Of a stretch of 37,692 nt of DNA, positions 23,362 through 31,604 are shown in pieces. Position numbers and translations under genes: made by a program. The first letter of the stretch is position 1. Each line of letters starts with the position of its first letter. The DNA comes from Planococcus sp. CP5-4_YE (GTDB lineage Bacteria > Bacillota > Bacilli > Bacillales_A > Planococcaceae): the NCBI RefSeq assembly GCF_019042655.1, contig NZ_JAHPZO010000023.1, positions 1 to 37,692 of the forward strand, given 5' to 3'. The notes beneath the pieces are model-generated. The model was not told the DNA's origin. It saw nothing but the letters and a program-made list of their open reading frames with translations, and did not search any database.

Positions 23362-24109
23362 ATTTCGTGCTGGTGAACCCGCCGTCGATGCGGATGACAT
23401 CTCCGTTGATGTACTGTGCTTTTGAAGTAAGTAGAAAGGCCACGAGTTCCGCGACTTCGTCTGCAGTGCCAAGCCGTTTTTGCGGAATGCCTTCTTCTGC
23501 GCTTTTTTTCATTTTCGGATTGGCGTCGAAATACGCTTTGACCATCGGGGTTTCGGTCGGGCCTGGCGCAACTGCATTAACGCGCAAGCCGTCTTTGGCG
23601 TATTCGGCGACCAGTGATTTGGTCATGCCGACGATGCCGTGTTTCGTCGCTGAGTACGTCACGACTGTATCCTGGCCGATGACGCCGGCGCTCGATGCGG
23701 TATTAACGATCGACCCACCGCCGTTTTTGACCATCACTTCCGCTACGTAGCGCAGGCCATAGAGCGCGCCCAGCATATTGATGCCGACGATCTGCTCGAT
23801 TTCTTCTATATCCGTTTCAAGGAATTGTTTGCCGCTTCCGGAAATTCCGGCATTATTGAAAAAATAATCAATCGAGCCGAAATGCTCGACTGTTTTGTCG
23901 ACATAGTTTTTCACTTCCTGTGCTTTTGATACATCTGCTTTGATGAAAAGAGCATCGGGACCAAGTTCTTTCACTTTTTCGACGGTATCGTTTCCGCCTT
24001 TTTCGCTAATGTCGACGACAGCGATGTTAATACCTTCTTGTGCCAAACGCAGTGCCGCGGATTGTCCGAGCCCGCTGCCGCCACCTGTGATGATTGCTGT
24101 TTTTGCCAT
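23360..24109 (-). CDS. SDR family oxidoreductase
   Basis: This 249-residue classical SDR has TGGGSGLGQ (8-16), FFNNAGISG (about 88), Tyr-Lys in TYSATK, and APGPTETPM (about 185). Its tail is KRLGTADEVAELVAFLLTS...IDGGF. It is close to the 20628 enzyme in length and motif wording, suggesting an old duplication. The cofactor is probably NAD because of the acidic residue after the second strand (VVDISEKGG). The substrate is unknown. TAAGGAGGAGA on the minus strand supports the ATG at 24109. It appears monocistronic. Confidence 0.88.
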   Translation of the reverse strand: MAKTAIITGGGSGLGQSAALRLAQEGINIAVVDISEKGGNDTVEKVKELGPDALFIKADVSKAQEVKNYVDKTVEHFGSIDYFFNNAGISGSGKQFLETDIEEIEQIVGINMLGALYGLRYVAEVMVKNGGGSIVNTASSAGVIGQDTVVTYSATKHGIVGMTKSLVAEYAKDGLRVNAVAPGPTETPMVKAYFDANPKMKKSAEEGIPQKRLGTADEVAELVAFLLTSKAQYINGDVIRIDGGFTSTK

Positions 24110-24207
24110 GTAGAATCTCCTCCTTATGCTAATCGCTTCCTTCCTTGTTTACCCGCATCGAGAGTTGGATAATCAATGCGGAAAGTGTAATGGATTAACA
24201 TGAAGAT

Positions 24208-24726
24208 TTAATGGCTTTCATAGAGTAAATGGTGTAAACCCTCATAAATTTCCACAATTTCAGCTTGCTTCATGCGCACTAAGCCGCTGGAGGAAGGGGC
24301 AACGTATTCGATGACTCCCGGAACAACCGAATCAGGCTGTTTGCCCCAGTGGGTCGATTTTTTGCCGCTGAACTGGAGGTAGACGCCTTTACCCACAAAA
24401 CAGACAGCTTTTGGCCGGTAGCGTTCAATTTTGCGCTTTAGTTGTTCGGCACCTTCTTTGTATTCTTCTTTTGTGATGTCTGCTGCTGCTTTCGTCGGGC
24501 GGGGGACGATATTGGTCAAGCCATAGCCGAGTTCGAGCAAAGCATGGTTTTCCTCCGGTGCGTATTTTCTTGGCGTCAATTCGGATTCAACAAGGATTTT
24601 CCAGAAGCGGTTGTTTGGGTTTGCGTAATGATAGCCGGTTTCACTTGAGCGGATGCTTGGGTTGAATCCGACGAACAGGATGTCGAGATGATCCTTCAGG
24701 TGATCAGGAATGGGTGTAAGTTCCAA
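24208..24726 (-). CDS. mug: Mug/TDG-type mismatch-specific uracil-DNA glycosylase
   Basis: This 172-residue enzyme would excise U or T from G:U/G:T mismatches in base excision repair. The catalytic-site motif is visible as GFNPSIRSSETGYHYANPNNRFWKIL (about 20-45 from the start; the Asn of GFNPS is the expected water-positioning residue). The second motif, APSSSGLVRM, resembles the PSSSA wording of TDG rather than the NPSGL of E. coli Mug. I place the start at TTG 24726, since AAAGGAG lies 7 bases upstream on the minus strand. The ATG at 24753 would precede it without its own site. Monocistronic. Confidence 0.88.
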   Translation of the reverse strand: MELTPIPDHLKDHLDILFVGFNPSIRSSETGYHYANPNNRFWKILVESELTPRKYAPEENHALLELGYGLTNIVPRPTKAAADITKEEYKEGAEQLKRKIERYRPKAVCFVGKGVYLQFSGKKSTHWGKQPDSVVPGVIEYVAPSSSGLVRMKQAEIVEIYEGLHHLLYESH

Positions 24727-24861
24727 CAGAAAGCTCCTTTCACATAAATGCATTTGCAGAGTATTAGCGTATCAAAAAAATATAATATATTCTGCACTGA
24801 ACCATCGTATAATAGAAGAAAATGGCAATGGTTAATTGATCTTGCTAAAAGGAGCTGCGCG

Positions 24862-25383
24862 ATGCAGGAATTTTCGTACGAGTTGACGGAACAGCAATTT
24901 GTTGATTTCAACCTTTATCATGCTAAACATTCAGAAGCGGTCAAGCGTTCACTGACGATCCAGCGCTTTGTCATTCCAATCATTTATTTGATAATGCCGT
25001 TCGTGATGGCGCCGATTTTTGATTGGTCAGTGTGGAGCCTGATGATTCCCTTTATTCTATTCGCAGCTTTATGGATCATCTTCTTTCCGCCCTATTTCCA
25101 CTGGAACATTAAACGCATGAGCCGGAAAATGGTCAATGAAGGCAAAAACGAAGGCTTACTGGACACCCGTGAACTGTTCATTGATTCAGAGGGAATCCGG
25201 GAAGTGATGAAAAATGGGGAGACGCATGTGCGCTGGTCGGGCATCGAAAAATATGGGGAGGATGCGGTCAATTTGTATTTGTATAATAGCGCCATGTCCG
25301 CACTGATTGTGCCGAAAAAGGCGGTGCCCGAGCTGGAGTCATTGCGCAAGCTATTGGCTGAAAAAGTTCCGGCAAGCGTTTGA
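24862..25383 (+). CDS. YcxB-like membrane protein
   Basis: This 173-residue protein matches the YcxB-like family. A short cytoplasmic head (FSYELTEQQFVDFNLYH) is followed by two adjacent transmembrane helices (about 34-52 and 57-76). A soluble C-terminal domain has the PH-like strand run GIREVMKNGETHVRWSGIEKY...LYLYNSAMSALIVPKKAV. The function is unknown. The start is ATG 24862 after AAAAGGAG; the frame is open further upstream but without start signals. A TATAAT at 24808-24813 may be its -10 element. Ends at a terminator shared with the convergent lipoprotein gene. Confidence 0.82.
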   Translation: MQEFSYELTEQQFVDFNLYHAKHSEAVKRSLTIQRFVIPIIYLIMPFVMAPIFDWSVWSLMIPFILFAALWIIFFPPYFHWNIKRMSRKMVNEGKNEGLLDTRELFIDSEGIREVMKNGETHVRWSGIEKYGEDAVNLYLYNSAMSALIVPKKAVPELESLRKLLAEKVPASV

Positions 25384-25396
25384 AATTGAATGGACG

Positions 25397-25431
25397 AAAA
25401 AAACCGAACCGCGCTTGGCGGTCCGGTTTTT
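25397..25431. terminator. bidirectional terminator
   Basis: AAAAAACCG and CGGTTTTT flank an inner ACCGC/GCGGT stem. It lies between convergent genes. Confidence 0.85.
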
Positions 25432-25893
25432 CTATTCGATCGTATGCTCGATTTCCGCTGGGTAATTCGTGCCTTGTGTCGGCGTCATCCACACTTCAAG
25501 GGTGTAGGTGCCGGGTTCAAGATTGGCTTCCGGAACTTGAATCTCGTATTGGAGCTCCTCGCCTTGGCGCAGGATTTCCTCACCGAGCGCCTGGGTATAC
25601 ATGCTGACAGACGACATGCGGAACACTTCGATGCCTTGTTCATCGGTCAATGTGAAATCATAGCGCTGTCCGCTCGTGAAGTTCAATGTCACTGCTTCCT
25701 GCGTATCGTTTTTGACGGTATAGCGGTAAGTTCCATTGTCGGTTTCTTCTATGGTCGATGTTACTTCACCTTCGATGATTTCACCCCCTGAATCTGGATC
25801 TTCCGGCAGATTGTCGCTTTCGGTGCCACACGCTGCGAGCATCAAAGCGGCCATGAGCATCATGAGCCAGCCAATTGCGTTTTTTTGCCTCAT
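25432..25893 (-). CDS. lipoprotein with BsuPI (proteinase-inhibitor) domain
   Basis: This 153-residue lipoprotein has its signal ending at LAAC (Cys 22). After an acidic linker it has a beta-sandwich of the BsuPI family, named for the B. subtilis intracellular proteinase inhibitor. The hallmark is NFTSGQRYDFTLTDEQGIEVFRMS (about 72-95), then GEELQYEIQVPEANLEPGTYTLEVW. Here the domain is exported and lipid-anchored, so inhibition of an extracellular protease is possible but unproven. Many such lipoproteins are of unknown role. AAAAGGGGGCG precedes the ATG on the minus strand. Confidence 0.82.
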   Translation of the reverse strand: MRQKNAIGWLMMLMAALMLAACGTESDNLPEDPDSGGEIIEGEVTSTIEETDNGTYRYTVKNDTQEAVTLNFTSGQRYDFTLTDEQGIEVFRMSSVSMYTQALGEEILRQGEELQYEIQVPEANLEPGTYTLEVWMTPTQGTNYPAEIEHTIE

Positions 25894-26028
25894 TGGGTTC
25901 GCCCCCTTTTTTGTCTATAGAGTAGACCGCAAGTGGCCCCAAAAAGTTACAGGAACGAGTGCATTGTGCTGTTGTTGTGCCGGCTTGCTGTCCTATACTA
26001 GTACTATACCCTAAAGGAGGGCCTTGTA

Positions 26029-26166
26029 ATGCCCGGATGGTTCACTGATTTCCGCGAAGCGTTGACGGCGAAAATAAAATGCCTCGGGATGAGCACGTTC
26101 ACAGTCGTCAAATACATGGCGATGGGATTGATTCCGTTGTATATCTTCTATTTGTTCATGAATTAA
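26029..26166 (+). CDS. 45-residue small membrane-associated protein
   Basis: A short frame (MPGWFTDFREALTAKIKC..., ending IFYLFMN) has an amphipathic basic N-terminal half and one C-terminal hydrophobic helix. TAAAGGAGGGCC lies 8 bases before the ATG. A TATACT at 25994-25999 with TTGTTG 16 bases earlier gives a plausible promoter, and a terminator follows at once. It is a complete little transcription unit, which argues that it is real. No family recognised. Confidence 0.65.
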   Translation: MPGWFTDFREALTAKIKCLGMSTFTVVKYMAMGLIPLYIFYLFMN

Positions 26167-26174
26167 GGCGTGCG

Positions 26175-26204
26175 AAAAAGGCTCTGGAAAAGAGTCTTTT
26201 TTTA
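26175..26204 (+). terminator. intrinsic terminator
   Basis: AAAAAGGCTCT pairs with AGAGTCTTTTT around GGAAA, ending in a T-run. It closes the 45-residue gene's unit. Confidence 0.75.
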
Positions 26205-26222
26205 TTTACAATTATTGGCATA

Positions 26223-26251
26223 TTGACTATATTTTCAGAATATTATAATAT
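26223..26251 (+). promoter_or_regulatory. near-consensus sigma-A promoter of the acyl-CoA ligase gene
   Basis: TTGACT (26223-26228) and TAATAT (26246-26251) are separated by exactly 17 bases, 60 bases before the start codon. The spacer is AT-rich. I see no FadR-type operator. Confidence 0.7.
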
Positions 26252-26311
26252 TGAAAGACTACCGATCAGGCAGAAAGGAAGATTCATGAGCAAACAAAGG
26301 AGGAATGGCAG

Positions 26312-27865
26312 ATGAACATTACAACGTCTTTGACGATGAATGCGACGCGACAGCCAAATTTACCGGCAGTGAATTTCGAAGGGAAATCTTATACGTATCG
26401 GGAATTGAATGCGGAAGTGAATCGCTTGGCGAACGGTTTGGTGCGGGAAGGGATTTCAAAAGGCGATAAAGTGGCGCTGTTCATGAAGAATTCGGATGCG
26501 TATGTAATTGCGTTTTTTGCCGCATTGAAAGCAGGCGGTGTCGTGGTTCCGGTCAATTACCGGCTGAACGCCGAGGAAGCGGGCTATCTATTCGGGCAGT
26601 CGAATGCGGCCTATGTGTTTTGCGACAATGAATTCGAAAGCTTAGTGGCGGAAGCGAAGGAACTGGACGATCTGCTGCATCAGGTAGTCGTTTATCCGAA
26701 AGCGAAAGTTGAAGCGCATCTTAGTTGGGCCGAAGCACTGGACGATGATCATTCGGAGCCGAAAGTCGAAATTTTGCCGGAAGACGATGCAGAAATCCTT
26801 TATACATCGGGAACGACCGGCCCGCCTAAGGGAGCGCTTTTCGACCACCAGCGCATCGTCAATGTCAGCACGTCGTTCATTCTAGGGACGGGCGTCAACC
26901 ATGATGACCGCTTGCTTCATGCTGCGCCGTTCTTCCATCCTTCCCAGCTCAATTTATTTCTCGTGACCGGGGTCATGCTCGGTGTGCCGCACACCATTCT
27001 GCGTGAATTCGCTGCCAGGGATGTAGTGGACGCTATCCATCAGGACGGCTGTACAGTGTTTTTCGGGCTGCCGGATATGTACCAGGCGTTAATGGAAGCA
27101 CCTGAGAGCGCAAATTATAATTTGGGTACCCTCCGAAAATGCATGTACGGAACAGACCCGATGCCTAATGGACTGATTGCGCGGGCCATGAAATTCTTTG
27201 GCCACGAACAATTTTATAATTTATGTTTCCTTACTGAAGGTGGACCGGGAGGCGTCTATTTGCTGCCAAGCGAGCATGCCCTTAAAGAGGGAGCGGGTGG
27301 AAAGTCGATGTATATGACCCATGTCCGAGTGGTCGATGAAGAGATGAATGACGTTGCGCCTGGACAAGTCGGCGAATTTATCATGCGCGGCGAGACCATT
27401 ATGAAGTCGTATTACAACATGCCGGAAGAAACCGAAGAGGCGTTCCGGGACCGATGGCTGTTGACGGGGGATCTCGCGACAATCGACGAAGACGGCTACA
27501 TCACACTTGTCGACCGCAAATCTGACCGCATCATTTCGGCAGGGAATAATATTTATTCTATCGAAATCGAACAAGTGCTGAATCGCCATCCGCAAGTCAA
27601 GGAAGCAGCGACTGTCGGCATTCCGGAAGAAGAATGGGGTGAAATCGTCGGTGTTGTCATCGTCCCGAAAGACGGAGCGACCATTGATGAAGAAGCGCTG
27701 TCCGAATACTTGCTTGAGCATTTGCCCCAGCATAAAGCGCCGAAAAAATTCCGTTTCGCAGACGAACTGCCGCGTAATGCTTCAGGAAAAATCTTGAAAT
27801 ACCAGCTGCGCGAGTTGCATATCAGCGAATACACCTGGTTCCGCCATACGTTTATCGAACGCTGA
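26312..27865 (+). CDS. AMP-dependent acyl-CoA synthetase (fatty acid-CoA ligase)
   Basis: This 517-residue ANL-superfamily enzyme activates a carboxylic acid to acyl-AMP and then acyl-CoA. The ATP loop is YTSGTTGPPKGA (about 164-175). Later motifs are GTDPM/EGGPGG around the substrate site, TGDLATIDEDGYITLVDRK (the hinge region) and the C-terminal lysine motif NASGKILK (about residue 495). The length and motifs fit medium/long-chain fatty acid-CoA ligases of Bacillales; exact chain length is not predictable. AAAGGAGGAATGG precedes the ATG. It has its own strong promoter and terminator, with no fad operon partners adjacent. Confidence 0.9.
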   Translation: MNITTSLTMNATRQPNLPAVNFEGKSYTYRELNAEVNRLANGLVREGISKGDKVALFMKNSDAYVIAFFAALKAGGVVVPVNYRLNAEEAGYLFGQSNAAYVFCDNEFESLVAEAKELDDLLHQVVVYPKAKVEAHLSWAEALDDDHSEPKVEILPEDDAEILYTSGTTGPPKGALFDHQRIVNVSTSFILGTGVNHDDRLLHAAPFFHPSQLNLFLVTGVMLGVPHTILREFAARDVVDAIHQDGCTVFFGLPDMYQALMEAPESANYNLGTLRKCMYGTDPMPNGLIARAMKFFGHEQFYNLCFLTEGGPGGVYLLPSEHALKEGAGGKSMYMTHVRVVDEEMNDVAPGQVGEFIMRGETIMKSYYNMPEETEEAFRDRWLLTGDLATIDEDGYITLVDRKSDRIISAGNNIYSIEIEQVLNRHPQVKEAATVGIPEEEWGEIVGVVIVPKDGATIDEEALSEYLLEHLPQHKAPKKFRFADELPRNASGKILKYQLRELHISEYTWFRHTFIER

Positions 27866-27866
27866 A

Positions 27867-27900
27867 AAATGGCGCCCTGATGCTTCGGGGTGCCATTTCT
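27867..27900 (+). terminator. intrinsic terminator
   Basis: AAATGGC and GCCATTT flank an inner CCC/GGG stem, just after the ligase stop, with a TCT tail. Confidence 0.7.
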
Positions 27901-27951
27901 CTGTGTTATGATAGAACAGTATTGAATAGAACTTGGCAGGAGGATTTTTTG

Positions 27952-28434
27952 ATGGACAATAACGATGTTTTGATCCGGCTGCGCTATGCACTGGACTTGA
28001 AAAATAGCGATGTAAAAGAAATTTTCGCACTTGGTGGCGAAAAAGTGAGTGCCGTCGATATTCCGCTGATTTTAACGAAAACACCGGAGCCAGACGATGA
28101 AGGGGCAGAAGCCAATATTCCATTGGCAAACGATCAATTGGAACGTTTCTTGAACGGGCTGATTACTTTCAACCGTGGACCGAAACCTGGCGACTCCGGC
28201 CCGCCCGAAGTAAGCGGCGAGCACATCAACAACTTGGTCTTGAAAAAACTGCGCATCGCCCTGGAATTGACAAGCGAAGACTTGCTAGATTTATGGAAGC
28301 TTGCCGGAATTAATGTCTCTAAAGGGGAGCTAGGTGCCTTTCTCCGGAAAGAAGGCCATAAAAACTACAAGCAACTGGGCGACCAGCTCATGCGCAATCT
28401 CCTCAAAGGCATTACGCTCAACTATCGTCCATAA
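27952..28434 (+). CDS. DUF1456 family protein (YehS-like)
   Basis: This 160-residue protein is made of two similar helical units: residues about 3-68 (NDVLIRLRYALDLKNSDVKEIFALGG) and 85-155 (NNLVLKKLRIALELTSEDLLDLWKLAG). This is the signature of DUF1456/YehS proteins. The function is unknown; the domain is cytosolic and probably nucleic-acid or protein binding, but that is only a guess. GGAGGATTTTTTG places the start at ATG 27952. The upstream open frame lies in the preceding terminator. Ends at a strong terminator. Confidence 0.88.
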   Translation: MDNNDVLIRLRYALDLKNSDVKEIFALGGEKVSAVDIPLILTKTPEPDDEGAEANIPLANDQLERFLNGLITFNRGPKPGDSGPPEVSGEHINNLVLKKLRIALELTSEDLLDLWKLAGINVSKGELGAFLRKEGHKNYKQLGDQLMRNLLKGITLNYRP

Positions 28435-28436
28435 CG

Positions 28437-28475
28437 AAAAGCCGCAGCACCCGATTGGGAATGCTGCGGCTTTTT
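28437..28475. terminator. bidirectional terminator
   Basis: AAAAGCCGCAGCA (28437-28449) pairs perfectly with TGCTGCGGCTTTT. It lies between convergent genes. Confidence 0.9.
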
Positions 28476-28484
28476 GCTAGTCGT

Positions 28485-28655
28485 TTATTCGCCGCCGCTC
28501 GTATAGCGGTTGTCGCCCATCGTGTAATTTGAGCTGTCGCCAGGCTTGGCGTCCGGATGCGTCGGCTTGTCATAATAGGCAGAAGTCCTGCGCCGGCGGT
28601 CAACGATAAAGCCAAGGCCCGCAACAATAGCAATCGGAACCAGAAAATATAACAT
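28485..28655 (-). CDS. small single-helix membrane protein, unknown
   Basis: The product is 56 residues: one N-terminal helix (MLYFLVPIAIVAGLGFIVD), a basic stop-transfer RRRR, then a polar tail with AYYDKPTHPDAKPGDSSNY. The start at 28655 has AAAAGGAGA upstream on the minus strand. The frame is open further up, but only through repeat DNA. Ends at the shared terminator. No family recognised. Confidence 0.6.
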   Translation of the reverse strand: MLYFLVPIAIVAGLGFIVDRRRRTSAYYDKPTHPDAKPGDSSNYTMGDNRYTSGGE

Positions 28656-28744
28656 GGAATCTCTCCTTTTTAGTGGGTGTTCGCAAATGAAAAAAGTGAA
28701 AATAGTTAAATAAGTATGCGAGCAGATATCTTCATTGATGACTC

Positions 28745-28924
28745 CATCCCCAAGCAGCCGCCTCCCGCTTGGGGCATGCCTCCCGTAATGAGCCAAGAAG
28801 AACACTTGTCTCATTGCTCCGGCTTGCCCGTGAGCGCGGTTCGGCTTTTACATCCCACTGAATTTTGTAAGTGATGAAGCATCTCTTTTTCTTATGTTCA
28901 TCCGCTGGTGGATGTTGCTTATTT
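28745..28924. repeat. structured intergenic repeat, copy 1
   Basis: This is a 180-base unit whose first 100 bases nearly match 28962-29142. It can fold: CCCCAAGC pairs with GCTTGGGG (within 28748-28775), and ATGAG-C-CAAG pairs with CTTG-T-CTCAT further on. It is non-coding in my reading; the minus-strand frame through it is only the shadow of the repeat. Confidence 0.8.
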
Positions 28925-28961
28925 AGGCTTATGAGTGAGACGAATGTTTTGTCGATCTTTT

Positions 28962-29142
28962 CATCCCCAAGCAGGCGCCTCCCGCTTTGGGCATGCCTCC
29001 CGTAATGAGCCAAGAACAACACTTGTCTCATTGCTCCGGCTCGCCCTTGTTCGCGGTTCGGATTTTAGATTTCATTGGCTTTTTTTGAGTGATAAAGTAT
29101 CTCTTTTTCTCGTGTTTATCCGCTGGTGGGAGACGCTTATTT
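28962..29142. repeat. structured intergenic repeat, copy 2
   Basis: This is a direct repeat of 28745-28924 at a period of 217 bases. It shares catccccaagcag and the ATGAGCCAAGAA...CTTGTCTCAT hairpin. It diverges after the first 100 bases, but the CCGCTGGTGG and GCTTATTT landmarks near its end are again conserved. Confidence 0.8.
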
Positions 29143-29252
29143 GGACACAACAATTATAAAACAGTCTTAATTTCCATTTCGTCTTAGAGTGATGCATAAA
29201 ATCGTCAATGCAAACTTCAATGGAAGAAAATATGCCTTCCTGACTAAAACTA

Positions 29253-29381
29253 GAGATGGAGCGGAAGGGAGGCGACGCCTGGGGGACCGCGCGGGCTGGC
29301 GAGACAAATGTGCCGCGCTCTTTGCGGCACATTGGCTCAACACCCGCCCCCCGGCAAGCGTCCTCCCTGAAGCGGAATCTC
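29253..29381. repeat. long imperfect palindromic intergenic element
   Basis: The element is 129 bases long. The ends GAGATGGAGCGG and CGGAATCTC oppose each other. Inner GGGAGGCGACGCC and GGCAAGCGTCCTCCC regions pair partly, and the centre is a strong GTGCCGCG/GCGGCAC hairpin (around 29310-29333). The wording GAGCGGAAGGGAGGCGAC is that of a repeat widely scattered in Bacillaceae/Planococcaceae intergenic regions. Confidence 0.75.
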
Positions 29382-29443
29382 AAACATGAAAAACTTACTA
29401 TTAGGCCTGGATTTGATTTTATTCATACAATCCAATCCATAAG

Positions 29444-29476
29444 AAAAAAAGCGCACCGCAAAGGGAGCGCTTTTTT
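29444..29476 (-). terminator. terminator of fda
   Basis: AAAAAAAGCGC (29444-29454) pairs with GCGCTTTTTT (29467-29476). On the minus strand it ends in a T-run right after the fda stop. Confidence 0.85.
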
Positions 29477-29479
29477 ATA

Positions 29480-30367
29480 TCATGTAATGGATGCTTCGTA
29501 GATTTCTTTGATAGACTTTTCGAGCGTCGTGTTGAACTCTTCATCCGACTGGTCAGCACTCAAGCCTTCTGATAAGGCGCGTGAGAAGCTGGCGATCAAG
29601 CCTTTGTTTTCAGCAAGCTTCTGGTTCGCCTGTTCGCGCGGATATCCGCCGGACAATGCCACAACACGTACGACGCGAGGGTGGTCGATCAATTCCTTAT
29701 AGAAATTCGCCAGCGTCGGGATCGTCAATTTCAACATGACGTGCTCATCGTCGCTGAGCTTATCAAGGTGGCTAAGGATTTCATCATTCAGCATAGCCTC
29801 GATTCGTTCTTTATCTGCGCTGTTGATGTCGACTTCCGGCTCGATGATCGGCACGAGTCCTGCAGCGATGACTTCTTTCGCAACTTCGAACTGCTGGTCA
29901 ACCACCTGCTTGATGCCGTCTTCGTTCGCCTCTTTGACGACTGAGCGCATCTTCGTGCCAAAGACATTGCGTTCGACCGCACGCTTCAACAGCTCATTCA
30001 AATTCGGGTTCGGCTTCATCAATTGAACGCCGTTTTGTTCGTCGGCAAGCCCTTTGTCGATTTTAAGGAAAGGAACAACGCCTTTTGCTTCCCACAGATA
30101 GTTGCTTGTGTATTTGCCATACACATCGCGGTCCATCGTCTGTTCAAATAGGATAGCCCCGAGCACATAATCCGACGTAAATGCCGGTGCGGTCATGACG
30201 CGTGTTCTCATTTCATGGATTAAGTCATACATTTCGTCTTCATTGGAGTAAGCATCTTCGTTCACACCATAAAGTTTTAACGCTTTTGGCGTACTGCCGC
30301 CGCTTTGGTCCAATGCTGCAATAAAGCCTTTGCCGTTCTTCATTACTTCAAATTGTTCTGTGTTCAT
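29480..30367 (-). CDS. fda: fructose-bisphosphate aldolase class I
   Basis: This 295-residue enzyme would cleave fructose 1,6-bisphosphate to dihydroxyacetone phosphate and glyceraldehyde 3-phosphate by a Schiff-base mechanism. The length and sequence match the class I Fda of staphylococci and related Bacilli: [16 protein letters not shown] at the N-terminus, FLKIDKG (about 100), IIEPEVDI (about 180), and the lysine region [14 protein letters not shown] (about 212-225). [13 protein letters not shown] binds phosphate. It acts in the cytosol in glycolysis/gluconeogenesis. CTGAGGAGCTG precedes the ATG on the minus strand. It is monocistronic with its own promoter and terminator. Confidence 0.95.
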   Translation of the reverse strand: MNTEQFEVMKNGKGFIAALDQSGGSTPKALKLYGVNEDAYSNEDEMYDLIHEMRTRVMTAPAFTSDYVLGAILFEQTMDRDVYGKYTSNYLWEAKGVVPFLKIDKGLADEQNGVQLMKPNPNLNELLKRAVERNVFGTKMRSVVKEANEDGIKQVVDQQFEVAKEVIAAGLVPIIEPEVDINSADKERIEAMLNDEILSHLDKLSDDEHVMLKLTIPTLANFYKELIDHPRVVRVVALSGGYPREQANQKLAENKGLIASFSRALSEGLSADQSDEEFNTTLEKSIKEIYEASIT

Positions 30368-30422
30368 CGTCTCAGCTCCTCAGATTAAGAAATTTTGTCT
30401 GCACTACTGCTGTTCCCTGCTT

Positions 30423-30451
30423 AGTGTACCAATAATCGGATTTTTCATCAA
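30423..30451 (-). promoter_or_regulatory. sigma-A promoter of fda
   Basis: On the minus strand, TTGATG (complement of 30446-30451) and TACACT (complement of 30423-30428) are 17 bases apart. They lie about 55 bases upstream of the fda start. Confidence 0.6.
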
Positions 30452-30476
30452 AAAATGAAACAATGTTTGGCGGGAT

Positions 30477-31400
30477 TCAATTTTCGGCAGCGGAATTTTC
30501 CTGGTGGGCCGATTCAAAATCAAACGAGACCCCCGTCAATTGCTCGGACACGTCCCATAATTTTCGGGCAAGCGCTTCATCAACGGCTGTCGGGTGGGGG
30601 GTATCCAGTGCAGGATAGCCCTTTCTGCGCCCTCTGCCGGCAGGGCCGATGTATTCGCCTCCTGTGAGTCCGGGTTCTGTCGCTGCGTGAACAGTGGCGA
30701 GCGCTCCCATGTCCGGCGGCTGCAGAAAGCGGTTAGCGAAATCCCGAAGCAGGACAGGCGCATCGTATTTGCCGATTTTGAAGATATTGGTGGCGGAAAC
30801 CCCTGGGTGGCAGGCAACGCTGATCGTCTGGATGCGATGCTTTTTCAGCCGGCGGTCGAGTTCCATCGCAAACAGCATATTAGCGAGTTTGCTCTGATTA
30901 TAGAATTTTTTCGCTCGATAGCCTTTCGAGCCATCCAGATTATCGAAATCAATCATGCCGCGGTTATGCGCCAGACTGCCGAGTGTGATGACGCGTGAGC
31001 CTGGGGTTTTCGCGAGCAGCGGCAAAAGGTGGGCGGTCAATGCAAAATGGCCGAGGTAATTGCTGCCAAACTGCATTTCAAAGCCGTCTTTCGTTTTTCC
31101 GTAAGGCGGCATCATGATTCCTGCATTATTGACTAGCAAATCGATAGAACGGAAATGCTTTTTGTAGCTATCCGCAAAATGGCGGACGCTTGCGAGATCG
31201 GCCAAGTCGAGCTTCAGGACGGCGACCGTCGCTTCCGGATGGTAATCGAGGATCTCCCGTTTCGCGTTTTCGCCTTTGACCAGGTCGCGGACTGCCAGCA
31301 GAATCGAGAAGCCCCGGCCGGCGAGCATATTGGCAGCTTCCCATCCGATGCCGCTGTTGCCCCCGGTGATAATAGCGATTTTATGATGAACATCTTCCAA
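30477..31400 (-). CDS. SDR oxidoreductase, retinol dehydrogenase/WWOX-like
   Basis: This 307-residue SDR is longer than the three at 19.7-24.1 kb and belongs to another branch. It has TGGNSGIGWEAA (about 12-23), NNAGIMMPPYG (about 90) and the active-site YNQSK (about 167-171). ACHPGVSATNIF follows, and the C-terminal part has EYIGPAGRGRRKGYPAL, as in bacterial proteins annotated as retinol dehydrogenase-like. It is probably NADP-dependent (LAVRDLVKG after the second strand). The substrate is unknown. AAAGGGGAGATGA lies upstream of the start at 31400. It is followed after 109 bases by fda on the same strand, but that gap has its own fda promoter. Confidence 0.88.
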   Translation of the reverse strand: MEDVHHKIAIITGGNSGIGWEAANMLAGRGFSILLAVRDLVKGENAKREILDYHPEATVAVLKLDLADLASVRHFADSYKKHFRSIDLLVNNAGIMMPPYGKTKDGFEMQFGSNYLGHFALTAHLLPLLAKTPGSRVITLGSLAHNRGMIDFDNLDGSKGYRAKKFYNQSKLANMLFAMELDRRLKKHRIQTISVACHPGVSATNIFKIGKYDAPVLLRDFANRFLQPPDMGALATVHAATEPGLTGGEYIGPAGRGRRKGYPALDTPHPTAVDEALARKLWDVSEQLTGVSFDFESAHQENSAAEN

Positions 31401-31604
31401 GAAATCATCTCCCCTTTAAAAAATAAATACTTTCTAACGCTTCTTTTTCTATCTAGTTTACCCCATTTGAAAATTGAAACCGTATACATTCAAGAAAAAC
31501 TGAAAATCTTGTGAAAAGATCATCAAATTGTCTAAATTTTTACACAACAAATCCTGCTGATGTGTTAGAGTAATTCAATAATCAAAATGAAGAGGGTGAA
31601 AGGG

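Noticed and set aside
28732..29031. Minus-strand frames beginning MRQV(F/L)FLAHYGRHA, repeated twice
   Set aside because: They are the translation of the intergenic direct repeat. They have no ribosome binding site and different, unrelated continuations.
28745..29142. Direct repeats considered as a CRISPR array
   Set aside because: There are only two units of 180 bases, with no short regular repeat/spacer pattern and no cas genes.
29189..29501. Forward frames across the long palindromic element
   Set aside because: They are by-products of GC-rich repeat DNA. They lack ribosome binding sites and family resemblance.
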